This document shows positions 33,897 through 45,462 of a stretch of 64,000 nt of DNA, piece after piece. The stretch spans positions 14,856,173-14,920,172 of the forward strand of contig LR990045.1 in the NCBI GenBank assembly GCA_905147135.1. Reading direction: 5' to 3'. The first letter of the stretch is position 1. The number at the start of each line of letters is the position of its first letter. This DNA is from Blastobasis lacticolella (taxonomy: Eukaryota; Arthropoda; Insecta; Lepidoptera; Blastobasidae). The notes below the pieces were generated by a model that worked only from the letters and a program-made list of their open reading frames with translations, ran no database searches and was not told where the DNA came from. A program made the position numbers and the translations under genes.

Positions 33897-36800
33897 TTAA
33901 CTTGTACATATCTGGTTTCTTCTGGTTTCTTTTTCTAAGCACCGATGTGCCCTCTCGGTGCGATGTATGTTCCCTCGGTATACTAAATATTCTGATAAAC
34001 GTAGCCCCCTCACCTTAACATAAGAGCGGACGGGCTGCTGCAGCACGAATATGGCGAAAATAACCACTCCTTGCAGCGCGTTGATGAGGTCGAATACGGA
34101 CCATACGGAGACAGCCTCATTGCCAGCTCCAGCTGCCCATGACACCACCTCCAGCACCCACGAAAGGCCCATGATGAGCGACAGCAGGCAGCACGTGCGG
34201 AAACTGCGAATTGTATAGGTTAACCTATAATTTTTCAAGGATGTGAATTCACGGTCTGATACTACAGACCGAGAACAAAATAATATTATCTTGGAATCTG
34301 GAAGATTTTTGTTATAATGTCTGAAAATAAAGTCTAAATATGATGGTCATTATGTAACCAGCACTGTTTCCCACGTAACATAATAATATTATATTCTAAG
34401 GTGTTCAATTACCAGTACCAGGCAGAGCAGTTACAAAACAAGTAATCAGCTATAATTCAAAACAGTGTCTTTCTGACAAAAAAAAGGACTTCTACGTATT
34501 GTTCACACGGCAGCACACCAAACTAACGTGGTTGGGCCGTAAAGTAAAAGCACAACTTTGAATGGCTGTACAATAACAGGATAAGGAGAGAGAAACGGAC
34601 GGGTAACTTAATGATCCGTCGCGCAGGTACACACAACTGGAAGATATTCCAATAAATCTTCATCATTCCGTTAAAATCTTCTGCTTCATATTTAAAAAAA
34701 TATCTGAAAAATGCCGAGAACTTTCAGATTAAACAACTGGTAGATTTTTTTATACGATATCCTTCCTATATCATATAATTTATCTGGTAGTAGAAGATGT
34801 CAAGCCTGAGGATTCCATCTGAGTGAGTTCGAAGGATAAGATAACCAGCGCAATTCTGGAATTTTTATTTCTGAAACGTAAAATTTTTGGAACATAGTTA
34901 CCGCATTCTGCCCATCTGGGTTGCCTGCTCGTTTGTCTCTTTACATCTACACCCAAAACTTGTCTAACTGCATGTCTTTACTCACACTTTCCTATACTTC
35001 TTCAGGCGCTCGTTACACGTGATGGGCTCCTGCGGCGTGGGCGCGCGCTCTGCCGTCGCGAACGGCTGCCCCAGCACCGTGCCGAGCCGCACCCAGTCGT
35101 CCATGCTGTCTGAATGCACTATTTCTAGCGCTGAAGCGAAATCTGGGGTTAGTACTGTATTCCTGTCTGTGAGTAAGGTCTGCATGGAGAATCATGGGCA
35201 GTGGTGGGGCCTAGCAGTCGCGTATTTGCTGCGAAAGTAACGTATCCCAGGGTTTTAAATGAGGGACGCATGAGTGATTCTCCTGGTCACCCAATGATGA
35301 TTAAATTCACTTTCAACTTACAAACTTACAAGGCATGCCTAATAAATATGCACTAAAAAATCCTGCTTTATTTCACATATTACTTCAACTGTTGGTAAAT
35401 ACTACTCGTATGTGTGAATGAGACAGAATCACGAGGCACTAATAATTTCTTACTACCTTTGATTGAAAATACCACTAGCGAAAGAAATCAGTTAGTCATA
35501 TTCCCTTATGAGATTTTCCCAATAGTAAATAGGTTAGAATTTTGCTTATACCCTTTCCTATTAGTTTTTATTACTCGATACCAATATTTTAGTTCGAAAA
35601 TTTTGTTAATATTCCCAAATTGCACGAAGATATCGATAGTCAAATACATCCACAATATCTTATCTATCACTGTGCAAATAGGATTACCTGTGAACGTGAT
35701 TAGGAACACCTCTATATAAACATATATGTTACTCATTCATGGCCAGATAAGTACTTACTCACTGGAAATAATCGTAATGTGAAAATTTCCCCGTTCAACG
35801 TACTGATGACGTGAAATAAACACTATTGGAAATGCGGTGGCAACGCTAATTTTAATTTTATCGTTCACAGCACAGCAACACTTTAGCCGATTATATACTG
35901 CACAGAATTAAGGTACCTTCCAGATGTTATCAATGTTTAATGACTGAGTCAATACCAGTCTCAATAGTTACTAAAGATACTACGATAAACTTAGTAGTTC
36001 TTGCCGTCAATAGGAATATGGCCAATACAAAGATACACGAGAATACACTGATATAGGCAATAAAACTTACGTGTTAAATCTTTTAGCTTGTTATAATGTA
36101 GGGCAAATGCTCTCGATGTGAGCACGAATATAACAAGATTACTTATTAATATAACAGCTACTGGCCCGTAGAAGTAAGGCAGTGCAGCCTGGTCCGCTGA
36201 AAAAGAAACATTTCGTAAATAAGGTGGAAAATAATATCAACAAGCAATGCGATGGAATAGAAGAACTATGTCGTAAATGTCTATTATATTATGGTAACAG
36301 AGAATATCCCATTGATGAAGTTATTATGATTAGTGTTCCAAGCCAGCTTGCCAAAAAGGTGCTTGAGAATTGGATGGGTCCAATAACTAATAATTTAGAA
36401 GAAAAAAATTAAGCAAAAATCATCAATCGACTAAATAAAATCAGTTTCAACAATATCTTTACATTTCACATACAAAAAGCACATAATTTTCAAGAAAAGT
36501 CCTTTTTCCCTTTCGCATACTCACTCTCGAACCAGCACGCCTTCACTCCAAAACTGGGCTTTAAGTATGTGCTGGGCACAGCTGGGTGCAGCTGCATGGT
36601 GATGGTGACCACCAACAGCACTAGTGGGAGTACCACTGCGTACACGCAATACCACGCGAAGCGTCGACGCATGCTGCGTCGGGTCACTGACGAGTTTATG
36701 TAGCGCCTGTTGGGGTGAAGCACAAAGCACAGATAAAAAAAACGCTTACATAACCACGGAGGTATCTAGCCACCGATCTCTTTGGGTTAACGGGTGGTGG

Positions 36801-38341
36801 CCTGCCCCACCACCCGTCACATAGAAACACATAAGAAAAACATATTCTTCGGTGTGTCGTGAATGTGCAGAAACTTAATTACCTCATAAATTATAAGGGT
36901 AAGAAATATTTAATTTGTAGATATCGACTCAAGACTTTGCAGTTCATATGCCAGACCAATACCACTTTGTTGTGTACTTTCTAAATCTTATTTCTAAATG
37001 TCCGATAATTAGAAATTTCAAGCATTAGAAATCTATACACTTACCTAACGTTTAAAAATATATCGAAGCTCATCACGTTCAGCCAGAAGAAACAGGAAAC
37101 AAATGAAAATTGAATTGTGTACGCTGAAACAAATGGAGGAATCAGCATCAACAATAGTAACAGAACAATGAAGACAACAATAGTTGTTAACAAAACGCTT
37201 ACCTATAACTGTGCAAAAGGTCACAGGGAACGCGTGCCCTGCTAATTGCGTGGCCGCCAGACAGGAAAACGCGACAGATAGACAAATACAATGGCACGCC
37301 AGAGATTTGCCGTGTGTGTCCCTCAATTCGGTTATGAATATGTACACACACGCCGTCGCTAGGAGGAATGGCACTGATATTATTAAACCTGAAATGGACA
37401 GAAACATTTTCATTGTAGCCAGATTGGTCTGTTATAAGCTATAACAGACGAATATGGCTATGGTTAAAAGAGTACTAGATAGCGACAAAAAGGCTATAAA
37501 TTCCAAAAATGAACTAAATAAGGAAAGCATGTAATACAAATAACGAAGGAAATATTACCTGTAGCGTAAAGAATAAATGTAGCAGATGATTTCACTTCTT
37601 CTTGCGCCTCAAAGCACACTAGAGGTAACGTGAGTCCAGCTGGAAACGTTTCGTTCCAAAAGGTTTCCATACAATAGTCTTTAGTTCCGAGGCTGTAAGG
37701 CTGATTGAATGGGGCAAATAGTGATCCATTTACTAGCAAGTAGAATTCTTCTGTACTGTCCTGTAAGGGATTCAGTCGATACCTGTTGAAAACATATGAG
37801 ATGAGTATAGTTATATAGAAACACTTTATTTATTCTCTTTAGATAAAAACATTACCAATGATTTAATTTTATGGCTCCTCTGTATTAAGCATGAAACGAA
37901 AACATCGTTGTAAAGCACAAGGAAATTTTGAATCAATAATAATCAATCAATTACATTCCGTTGACAGAGTTTGAATTAGGTACTACAATAAATTGGCCAA
38001 TTACGCGATGAATGCCAACGTACTCCAATACTACGCCCACACATTTTCAAATAGAATATCAGATGAACGGCGATATTGATACCTATTGTAATTTGAAAAC
38101 AATTACATGTTCACAGGCACCTGTCGTGTTTGCAGGGGTTTCCGACGATGGTCTCGAAGACGTTGGTGTCGAAACTCCAGATGTGGGTGTCGTTGGCCTT
38201 GTGGAACACCGGTTGGAAGGTGAGGGACGACCTGGTGCAGAGCGAATGCCATTTTCCATCCGAGTCGTAGCTCAGGGTGACGTTCTGCCCGCTCGGACAG
38301 CATTTTGGCACCACAGCCAACTGTTTCTTCACTTCTTCATC
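33897..38341 (-). CDS. methuselah-like G protein-coupled receptor (eight exons, 5' end missing)
   Basis: A seven-helix receptor of the methuselah/methuselah-like group, in the plasma membrane. Ligands of most members are uncertain; Drosophila mth affects stress resistance and lifespan. Eight exons (38341-38121, 37782-37559, 37388-37203, 37123-37045, 36706-36525, 36196-36071, 35130-34986, 34203-34014) total 1,353 nt or 451 codons. All donors are GT and acceptors AG, and every junction phase agrees. The ectodomain part has a CC pair, further cysteines and N-glycosylation sites (NVT, NDT, NGS, NET). Helices 1-7 follow in order, with the family-typical HGKSLACH after helix 1 and FWLNVMSFDI in helix 3. 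The first exon (signal peptide, start codon, perhaps 50-80 ectodomain residues) was not found upstream. At the 3' end, either a donor at 34013 leads to a further exon or translation reads on 39 codons to a stop at 33,897. The paralogue number cannot be assigned. Confidence 0.93.
34014..34203 (-). CDS. GPCR exon h: helices 6 and 7
   Basis: 190 nt. Acceptor ACAATTCGCAG, donor AAG|GTGAGG. Encodes FRTCCLLSLIMGLSWVLEVV (helix 6) and VFDLINALQGVVIFAIFVLQ (helix 7), then PVRSYVK. Phase 2 in, phase 0 out. If the donor is not used the frame runs on as VRGLRLSEYL to a stop at 33,897, giving a short basic tail. Confidence 0.92.
34204..34985 (-). other. GPCR intron
   Basis: 782-bp intron between exons g and h, AT-rich. 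It includes a fragment 'tctgcccatctgggttgcct' near 34,910 of a common moth repeat. Confidence 0.85.
34986..35130 (-). CDS. GPCR exon g: third intracellular loop
   Basis: 145 nt. Acceptor GATTTCGCTTCAG, donor AAAGT|GTGAGT. Encodes a soluble, proline- and acid-containing loop (EIVHSDSMDDWVRL, APTPQEPITC) ending in basic ERLKKYRKV before helix 6. Much GC-richer than neighbouring exons. Phase 1 in and phase 2 out, so skipping it would break the frame. The sequence itself is not a recognised loop, and its membership rests on phase, splice signals and position. Confidence 0.85.
35131..36070 (-). other. GPCR intron
   Basis: 940-bp intron between exons f and g. The 76- and 101-codon open frames that overlap on opposite strands here (35,414-35,736) are AT-driven and not genes. 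Confidence 0.85.
36071..36196 (-). CDS. GPCR exon f: helix 5
   Basis: 126 nt. Acceptor TTTCTTTTTCAG, donor ACAC|GTAAGT. Encodes TDQAALPYFYGPVAVILISN, then LVIFVLTSRAFALHYNKLKD. YFYGP followed by the helix is a strong family match. Confidence 0.93.
36197..37044 (-). other. GPCR introns flanking exon e
   Basis: Introns of 328 bp (36,197-36,524) and 338 bp (36,707-37,044) either side of exon e. The 76-codon frame at 36,182-36,412 (plus) is a chance frame with no domain. Confidence 0.85.
36525..36706 (-). CDS. GPCR exon e: loop 2 and helix 4
   Basis: 182 nt. Acceptor CTTCACCCCAACAG, donor GAGA|GTGAGT. Encodes RYINSSVTRRSMRRRFAWY, helix 4 VYAVVLPLVLLVVTITM, and extracellular FGVKACWFE, whose Cys likely bonds helix 3. 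A 77-codon open frame through here is this exon plus intron read-through. Confidence 0.92.
37045..37123 (-). CDS. GPCR exon d: helix 3
   Basis: 79 nt. Acceptor CCATTTGTTTCAG, donor GTTAG|GTAAGTG. Encodes AYTIQFSFVSCFFWLNVMSF, then DIFLNV, matching helix 3 of methuselah-like receptors closely. Phase 1 in, phase 2 out. Confidence 0.93.
37203..37388 (-). CDS. GPCR exon c: helices 1 and 2
   Basis: 186 nt. Acceptor CTGTCCATTTCAG, donor TTATAG|GTAAGC. Encodes GLIISVPFLLATACVYIFI (helix 1), the family signature ELRDTHGKSLACH, and helix 2 ending FPVTFCTVI. Two nearer AG sites (before 37,413) put the frame wrong and were discarded. Confidence 0.93.
37559..37782 (-). CDS. GPCR exon b: end of ectodomain and start of helix 1
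   Basis: 224 nt. Acceptor TTTTCAACAG, donor CTACAG|GTAATA. Completes Arg, then YRLNPLQDS, LLVNGSLFAPF, KDYCME.FWNETF and PLVCFEAQEE, the membrane-proximal cysteine region typical of the family, ending FILYAT. Phase 2 in, phase 1 out. Confidence 0.93.
38121..38341 (-). CDS. GPCR exon a: ectodomain
   Basis: 221 nt. Acceptor TCAACAG before 38341, donor GACAG|GTGCC after 38121. Starts in phase 0 and ends in phase 2. Encodes DEEVKKQLAVVPKCCPSGQ, then NVT and NDT glycosylation sites, and ends NPCKHD plus two bases of an Arg codon. Confidence 0.9.
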
Positions 38342-40600
38342 CTGTTGACAAGGAAAAGACGTTGAAGTTTCATGTGCTAGGTTAGGTAAACACTAGGTAA
38401 TCTAATTAGTATGAAAATAGGTTTTACGAAGAATTTGCTCGTATAATTTGGCTACCAGTAGGCCTAATTTAGTTAGTAATACATACACAGACTCTGAAGA
38501 CGGCCGCTTGTTTATTAGCCAATAAGATTACACGGTTGTCCTTATTGACTTCCTGAATACGTCACTAATCTTCATGAACCGCGTAATAGCTTCTAAGCAC
38601 ATACTATAAAGAAGGCTGCCGACAAAGCTGCCAACGCGTAAGAAAGCGAACTCGTTGGCCTCAATGATAATACCCTAAAATCCCGCGCGATTTCCTGATA
38701 CCGAATTGGGCCACAACCCAGCCAATTTACCACAAAAGGACAAGTTAATTATGGCTGTCATTGAAAACAATGATAAATTGTACGGATCATATGACGAGCC
38801 TAATCAGAATTCAAGTCGAGAATTTGAACTTTGACGTGTTCATAAAAGTTGGGCCAGCGCAGCCCGGGCTGACGCAACGTCTGTTAAACGAAATTGGTCA
38901 CGTAAATGAAAAAGTATATCTATACAAATTTTGTTAGTGTGGTAAAGCTTAGAGGGCGCTGGTTGAATGATAATGCAATAGAATAGTTCTGTTTTGTTAT
39001 AAGTACGCACAAGTTCTTTTTAACTCAATTAGTATTTTTTATTTATTTCTGAATTATAGCTAGTTTAATATAATAAGAATAGGAAACCAGCACAATTACT
39101 GTGCGCGGCAACGATAATTGAGACGGTCGCGGTCAATTGTATTGAACTTTTTTTTTTTATTAAAACGTACTCTAAATAGAATGACCATCAAACTTGGCAT
39201 ATCGTTTGTTGTTAATAAAATTCAGAAAATGCTCCCGCCCCGCTACAATCTGCCCCTTAAAATTCGTTTTACATATAAAAACGTTGTGTAAATGCTTTGT
39301 ACTTTACCTTTGATTGACTGACAATTTCACGCCACATCGTATTGATTGTAAATCAGTTATTATGAAAAATCATCGAAAGCAAGGTGTATAGTATGGTAGA
39401 TCTAAGATAAGATAATATGTACCATCACTGCTAAAAAGCTCCCCAGACTGAGGTAGATCTAATATATTTTTATAACGCAACTAGAGGGCTTAAGATATAA
39501 ATATCCGGGAACTTGCGTCCAACAAATATCTGCCCCAGCAAACTCAACCATCATCTTTTTACGTCAGACCTTCTGACTTGTGACTTTTATTTCGAACCGT
39601 TCATATTCCGGGGCTAAGACCGCGGTCACACTCGCAAACAGCAAGGAAATAGGAGCTTCATCTAATACAAACGAAATAAAGCTTTTTGACAACTAATTTG
39701 TTGCGATTTGTGTATGTTTATTTAAGCTGATATTTAAAAGTTAAAAAGGAGAGTCACGTTATGTCCAGAAAAATAAATTATTTGTTTTCGCCAATTTCTA
39801 ATGAATTATTTTCTCTTTAGAGTTTAGATCTTGCAGCGCGGTGTGGTCCTCATAGGACACGCATGGGACGCGTAACGTGCAGTCTACACTATAAAAATCC
39901 AGAATGTCTATAGACTCTCAAATTCGTTTAAAATTCAAATTGTTGATGATCTTTAGTATGAAAGACAAAATCTGTATTCACGAACAGAAGGCTTAGAAGC
40001 TCCATGAATCATTTTAAAACAGGCTGTCAAAGTTATTACTTTTGCCGTTTGCACAGAAGTCCCTAGGGATCCGTCAAGTGTATAGGTTCCCTTTCTGTAT
40101 GACTTTTTTTAATAATTACAGTTGTGGAACCCACTTTGATACTTTACTTCGTCATAACAAGGTTTTTCCGCCGTTGAAGTGGGTGAAATTAATTTTTCAG
40201 CTATCATACAATTCATAGTACCTGTACACGGTTCTAGCAGCATACATAATTATATAATATTAGAGGGCTCAGATAATACAAGTAACAAAATCCAAAATTC
40301 AAAATTCAAAATTTTTTATTGATTAGGACATTAAATATCTCTTTCAATCGTCAAAAAGGAGGGGATATGAAAGTAGGAAGGAAACATACAGTGATACAGG
40401 CCGCAGCAAACCCACCCTACGCCAACCACGACCGGACCGTGTTCGACAATGCCAGGCAGAGCCGGACCACGTTCGATATATTATATAGGTATGTCTAGTA
40501 TAATTAAGAAAAACCACCTAAAACTACAGCAAGAGTAAGCCAGTCCACCAAGGCAGCACCCGTTCACGAGTATAACGCAGGGCCCAGCCATCGTCGAATT
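38342..40600. other. upstream of the GPCR: non-coding
   Basis: Must contain or precede the missing first GPCR exon, but no convincing signal-peptide exon with phase-0 donor was found. A repeat-free, CpG-containing stretch at 38,620-38,830 may be regulatory. The tandem 'caaaattcaaaattcaaaat' near 40,295 looks like a retroelement tail. Confidence 0.5.
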
Positions 40601-40710
40601 CAACCATATTTGAGGGAAAAGAGCGACCCGGCCCCCACGCCACCGCCAGACAGACTTTTAAGTGAGCGTGCATCACACATGCTGTATATGGTGGGTAGTC
40701 GCTCCCACCC

Positions 40711-40891
40711 TACTCTATCCTATCCCTACCCTACCGCTACCTTACCCCTACCCTATCCTACCATTGCCTTAACCTTACCCTACCACTACCTTATCCGTAG
40801 CCTACCACTGTCTTACCCCTACCCTACTACTATCTTACCCCTACCCAACCACTATCTTATCCCTACCCTACCCTACCCTACCCCTACCCTA
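40711..40891. repeat. 22-bp minisatellite, about 7-8 diverged units
   Basis: Units close to TACCACTATCTTACCCCTACCC repeat with a 22-base period from about 40,730; one unit is longer. The final units collapse to pure CCCTA/CCTAC. It creates a false 186-codon open frame (PYPT..LPLPYP) at 40,610-41,170. A complementary gggtagggta lies at 41,226-41,235. Confidence 0.85.
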
Positions 40892-43800
40892 GCGCAGACA
40901 GGAGACACCATGTGTGGGGGAAAGAAACGGCAAGAAACCCACAGAGCCTACGTAATTTTTATTTTTAAACATTTCTTATGTACTAATACATTATTTGTCC
41001 TATATACTATCTTAAAAGTAAATACATGTATAGAACAGCAGTTCAATCCCATGGACTTTTGTCATTTACCAATTCAGATATACTATAATAACTTTTTTGA
41101 CATAATTTGTTTTTATAGCGACTTTAAATTTATTTACGTAGAAGCTTCTCGCTGTAAACTGACCAAGTAAACAAGTAAGAATATTTACTTGTCGTCTCCA
41201 TGTATCCGAGTCCTTACCCTCCCGCAGGGTAGGGTACGCAAGGGCCGGCGGAGTGCGTCGGCAAAAAGTCCAATATCGAGACGCCCGCGACAGTTGGCTT
41301 GTTAGGGACGTGATCGCGGCGAGTAATGAGCGCGCATGAACGGTTCTCGGATATTGTATGGGACGCCAAGTAAATTAGAGTATTACTCGGTCGGTATTGC
41401 TTTGGTACTGTCGAGTTTGCGAGTGTCTCTGGAAGTTTGGAGCAATAGCTGTTGGGTTTTGTGATTCTGCGGGTAGTGGAGTTGAGTTCATGCGGACATT
41501 TGATAGGTCTTGTTGTAGATTTGTGGGATTTAGATTCTAGCGAATCTTTTCATGCATGTTTAACATTTCATGTTTTGTAAATGTTAGGTACAAAACATTA
41601 AAAGTTGTATAGATTGAAAATATGGAGAAAATGTATTCTGCACACATTGACGTTAAAGAAGTGCAGCCTTTTAGCTTGGTCCCAGATATATGCCAGTCGA
41701 TAAAGAAAACCAATTCTTAATAGAAAAGTCGATCTTTGGTTGCTGACATCACGACTACGACTCCCATCGAACAGACAGACAGATCACGACGATCTCCAAC
41801 TATATCCATACCCGAAAGCCTAAACTGCACACCCATTGGCCTATCATAAAAATAGTAGATATTCATCAACTTGTAAATCATGTCGGCTAAATGTCCGATC
41901 ACGCGCCATTGTTTAGAAGACATTTGTAGGGAAAGTAGTGAGCAAACACAATCTCAGCTGGCAGCCCTCGTGCGGCGCAGTATCACTGCGGCGTGTTTGC
42001 GGATACAATTTTCGGGTAGATTCTCACAAAGTTGGATCGATGTTGTGAAGGTAGTGCGCTTTATTATTTTTATGAACATGTTTTTTAACAAACAGAACAT
42101 TTAAAGATCTATCTGGTTTCTAAGCAAGGAACAGGAGATGTGAATAAGCTTCAAATAGTAAAAAAGACATTGTTTATTTGAAAATTACTCCTTTACTTAT
42201 GTTACTTTATAAAGGTTTTTATGAATTACCTACAAAATAATTAGACATGACGGCTTTTTATTAAAGGTTCAGAAAGTTCTTAGAAATCTCAGATCTCTAA
42301 GATTAGCTCCAGCTTTGCGAAAACGTTCCAAGAATTAATTGAGTGCGAAATCATAAAGGACCGTCGTAGAAATTTGCTGTCGTCGGTGGTAGGAATTTTA
42401 TACTTATCTACGATTAAAAACTTATGAAACATCTAAAATATGGAAATAAGTATTCGGACAGATGTCAGATAATAAATCCAAATTGTAAATGCGAAGTAAC
42501 CCTATCTCTTCTGTCTGTTACATTTTCATGACTAATCTGCTTAACAAATTTGGACCAAATTTGTCACTTTTTGGACTTGGATTTCAGCCTGCAAAATAAA
42601 AATGAATGCGTACGAAGACTAGGTGACTTCTAGAAGTACCGAAATAAATATCAAGTAAGCAAGTTCAAACCCAACAAGGAATATCAAAACCTAATACCAC
42701 TATTAGCTGTCAAACTTGTTCTTGAAAAATCCGTACAAGGTTATAAGATATCATTGATGAGACGAAGCTCATGTTGACTTATGAAGGTCTCTTATTTATA
42801 AGCGGAAAAACCTTCCCTCTGCTAACCAAAATGGACTCAAACTCTCAACGGTAAATGTATCCCCCATATAGTCATTCCAACACGTCCAGAAGGATGAATA
42901 ATTTCATACATCCGAAGGTTAAGCGAAAACAAAAATACTGGCCGCAAACCAGACAAAAAAACTTTACCAAAGAGATGAAAGAAAGGGTCACGTCCGACAT
43001 CCGGTGGCATTTCGGCGCGTTGTTGTTTTGAAATTCTCTTTGTGAGGATTCTCTTTTTAAAAATACCCACCGGATGTGACGTCACCGGGAGACTTCCTGC
43101 TAAGAGTGATACGGAACGTTGCAAATATTTGCTTTCCCGAAACTTTCGGGAAGTTTTTCCCGCTCACTGTATCGGGGGGCGAATAACCGATAACTCTATA
43201 GCTGTAACGTTACGGATATTGGTGAATTTAAATCTATGTGGCGAGTTTCGGCAGAATGAAACTTAGTAGATATACCTATTACTTCTTTCTTTGTCTGTGA
43301 TATTACTTTCCTAAACGTAGCTGCATCTGTACGTGGGATGGATAGTGCGTTCAACAGTATTATTGAAGTTGTGTACTATTTAAAACTGTACAAAAAACAT
43401 GAGATCAAAATCCAATATTTTTTGTAGTATAGTAGTCTTAGTATAACATTGAAAGTAAGTTCCGGCAGATTTAATCGCGATTACGGTACCTATTTAATTT
43501 CTTTAAATAGGTCTTGGAAATTTCGTAAACGATAACACAGGAATTTGTTCGAAGAAACGTAATCAGCGATCACTTATTATCAGCTATCGCCAATGCGAGA
43601 ACCTATCCTATATTTAGTTAGAAAAAAGATATCTTAGGTAACTAAATAATTTTCCTGTTATTCTGATAACATTTAGCAAGAATTCATTTTTGTTATCCGT
43701 TTATCTTTGATCCATCTGAATATCATTAAATCAAAACAAAATTGCTACTAGTTACTCACGTAAAGGTTGTTAACACGTTTGATAGCGATAATACTATAAT

Positions 43801-43978
43801 TATTTATCATTAATACAACGATATATTACAATATTCCACTGCTGCAGCTAAGCTTAAGCCTTCACCGATGTGGTGGAGGTTCATACAGTAATCCAGTCCA
43901 GTAAAATATACCACAAGATTCTCAGCGAAGTCCAGAAAAATTCTCAAGACAGGTTATAAAATAAAAACTTTATTGTAG
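40892..43978. other. non-coding, no gene seen
   Basis: AT-rich except 41,200-41,480 and 42,960-43,190, which are GC-richer. No domain, splice-supported frame or recognised repeat. 42,990-43,085 has 'catccggtgg' and its near-inverse 'caccggatg' about 70 bp apart. Confidence 0.5.
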
Positions 43979-44150
43979 ACTAGTGGACCGGCGCGATTTC
44001 TTTCGCGTGTCTACACATACTTTACCCCTACCTACCCTTTTTTGCTTGTTTATAAACTTTCCTCTTGAATCACTCTATGTATTTTTGAACGCTTATTCTG
44101 CTTAAGGCATTGTTGAAAGTGAAATGTTTAAAAAATTATTCAACCTCCAT
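43979..44150 (+). repeat. 'CTAGTGGACC' repeat, copy 2 (partial)
   Basis: Starts CTAGTGGACCGGCGCGATTT, with 'ctacctaccctttttt' and 'cctcttgaatcactctat'. The right end is lost near 44,150. Confidence 0.7.
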
Positions 44151-44329
44151 CCCCAAATAGCACCGCGTTGAAACGTACCCATTATCGAAGCCGCATTGAT
44201 ACGCTGTATCACCAAGGATATCCTCTATCCTACTTATGATTCGCATGTCCCACTCACAGCTCCGGGTTGACACACAAGAAATACCTACAAGTACGTGACA
44301 TTTACCTAATAGAAAAAAACGGTGCTTCT

Positions 44330-44361
44330 ACCAATGACGTATGTGTACAGACGTCATTGGT
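44330..44361. repeat. 11-bp inverted repeat around ACGTCATTGG
   Basis: accaatgacgt (44330-44340) and acgtcattggt (44351-44361) are perfect inverted copies with a 10-base spacer. The arms contain CCAAT and TGACGT, so paired transcription-factor sites are possible. Confidence 0.8.
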
Positions 44362-44600
44362 GATACATTTTTGATAAGTAGCAAAATAGACGTTGACGCA
44401 GGTTTGCTTTGTCCTACTTCCTGTCGTCTTCGTCGTAGCTACTACCTACAAGTGTTGTAATATTAATGTAATAATCCTTATGAATACTACCTTCAAGTGA
44501 AACTTAATTAAAACTTACCCAAGGGTTAAGAGTTCAGTAAGTAGTGTCTTACTTACCAATTGATTTTTCGTTCATAACAGTAAAGAGTTAGGCGCTGTCC

Positions 44601-44716
44601 TAATTGGCAACGGTCGTGGTACTATGTACTGTCGTACGACGGTCGTCGCCCGACCAATAGACCTCAAAACCTCGTCGCACCTCCGTGGACCTCGGTCGCA
44701 CGACCGTTGCTAATTA
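44601..44716. mobile_element. 116-bp foldback, possible tiny MITE
   Basis: Ends taattggcaacggtcgtg (44601-44618) and cacgaccgttgctaatta (44699-44716) are inverted at 17 of 18 positions. The interior holds further GTCG/CGAC palindromes (gtcgtacgac at 44,651-44,660). No coding capacity. No clear target duplication beyond TAATT/AATTA. Confidence 0.6.
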
Positions 44717-45408
44717 AGACTAATCCTTTTGTATTAAATATAGTGACTAAAATAACAAAGACGGCAGTCATTGAATTGAGTGAGTAGACTTGCTACGCTT
44801 AGAAAGAATCAGTCTCTTCTCATTAGAGCGATCCCTACCGCTCCCGGAAGCAACGTCGCAACATTTTCCTATCACCAAACCCTTTGACACGCCGATCACG
44901 TGTGGCCGAAGAAATAAGTGGGACACCTAGAACGGGGTAAATATCACCGGGAACCCGCCGAGTGTTAATAAATTCATACCATGGCATTACCGGTGACATT
45001 TGAACTCGCACGTCAAGCAACCCCGTTCCATTAAAATAAGACCCGCCTCTGTTGCCTTGCGGTGCTTCCTTTGAATTTTTTCTCTTTCAATATTTGCTCC
45101 CATCTCTCGGAGGCTTTTAACAGAATAAGTATTCACTGTTTTTATAGCGTGTAATGTATATAGTTATTACCTGTTTACATGAAGAATAAGTTAGTATTTA
45201 ATTTGAGCAGAAATTTGATATTGAAATGTGCCTACTAAAACATGTGACTGGGTTAGTGGCTGGGTTACAGTATTATAGTTTAGACGATAATTCAAACGTA
45301 TTACGTTCTCTTTGCTGTAATCGTACTGGAAGAAATTACTTCATAGAAATAAGCAGTGCCTTTTGTGTCATATACCTATACATTTTCCTTGTATCTATTA
45401 CTGTTATT
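44717..45408. other. spacer, no gene seen
   Basis: The 69-codon frame at 45,226-45,435 (plus) ends in AT-rich sequence and shows no domain. Confidence 0.5.
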
Positions 45409-45462
45409 GTGTACAATAAACTATTAAATAAATAAATATATATTTAATAGTTTATTGTACAC
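45409..45462. terminator. perfect 22-bp inverted repeat with AATAAA on both strands
   Basis: gtgtacaataaactattaaa.. (45409-45430) and its exact reverse complement (45441-45462) flank a 10-base AT spacer. Because each arm contains AATAAA, each strand has a polyadenylation-type signal. It could end convergent transcripts, or be a simple foldback. No gene is seen on either side. The arm identity is certain and the role is guesswork. Confidence 0.45.

Noticed and set aside
37388..37413. earlier acceptor sites for GPCR exon c, including an ATG-led frame MKMFLSISG
   Set aside because: They give the wrong phase against exon b. The CCATTTCAG site restores the family-typical junction.
40610..41170. 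186-codon open frame
   Set aside because: It is created by a 22-bp CT-rich minisatellite (PYPT-type repeats) and flanking AT-rich DNA. No domain or gene signals.
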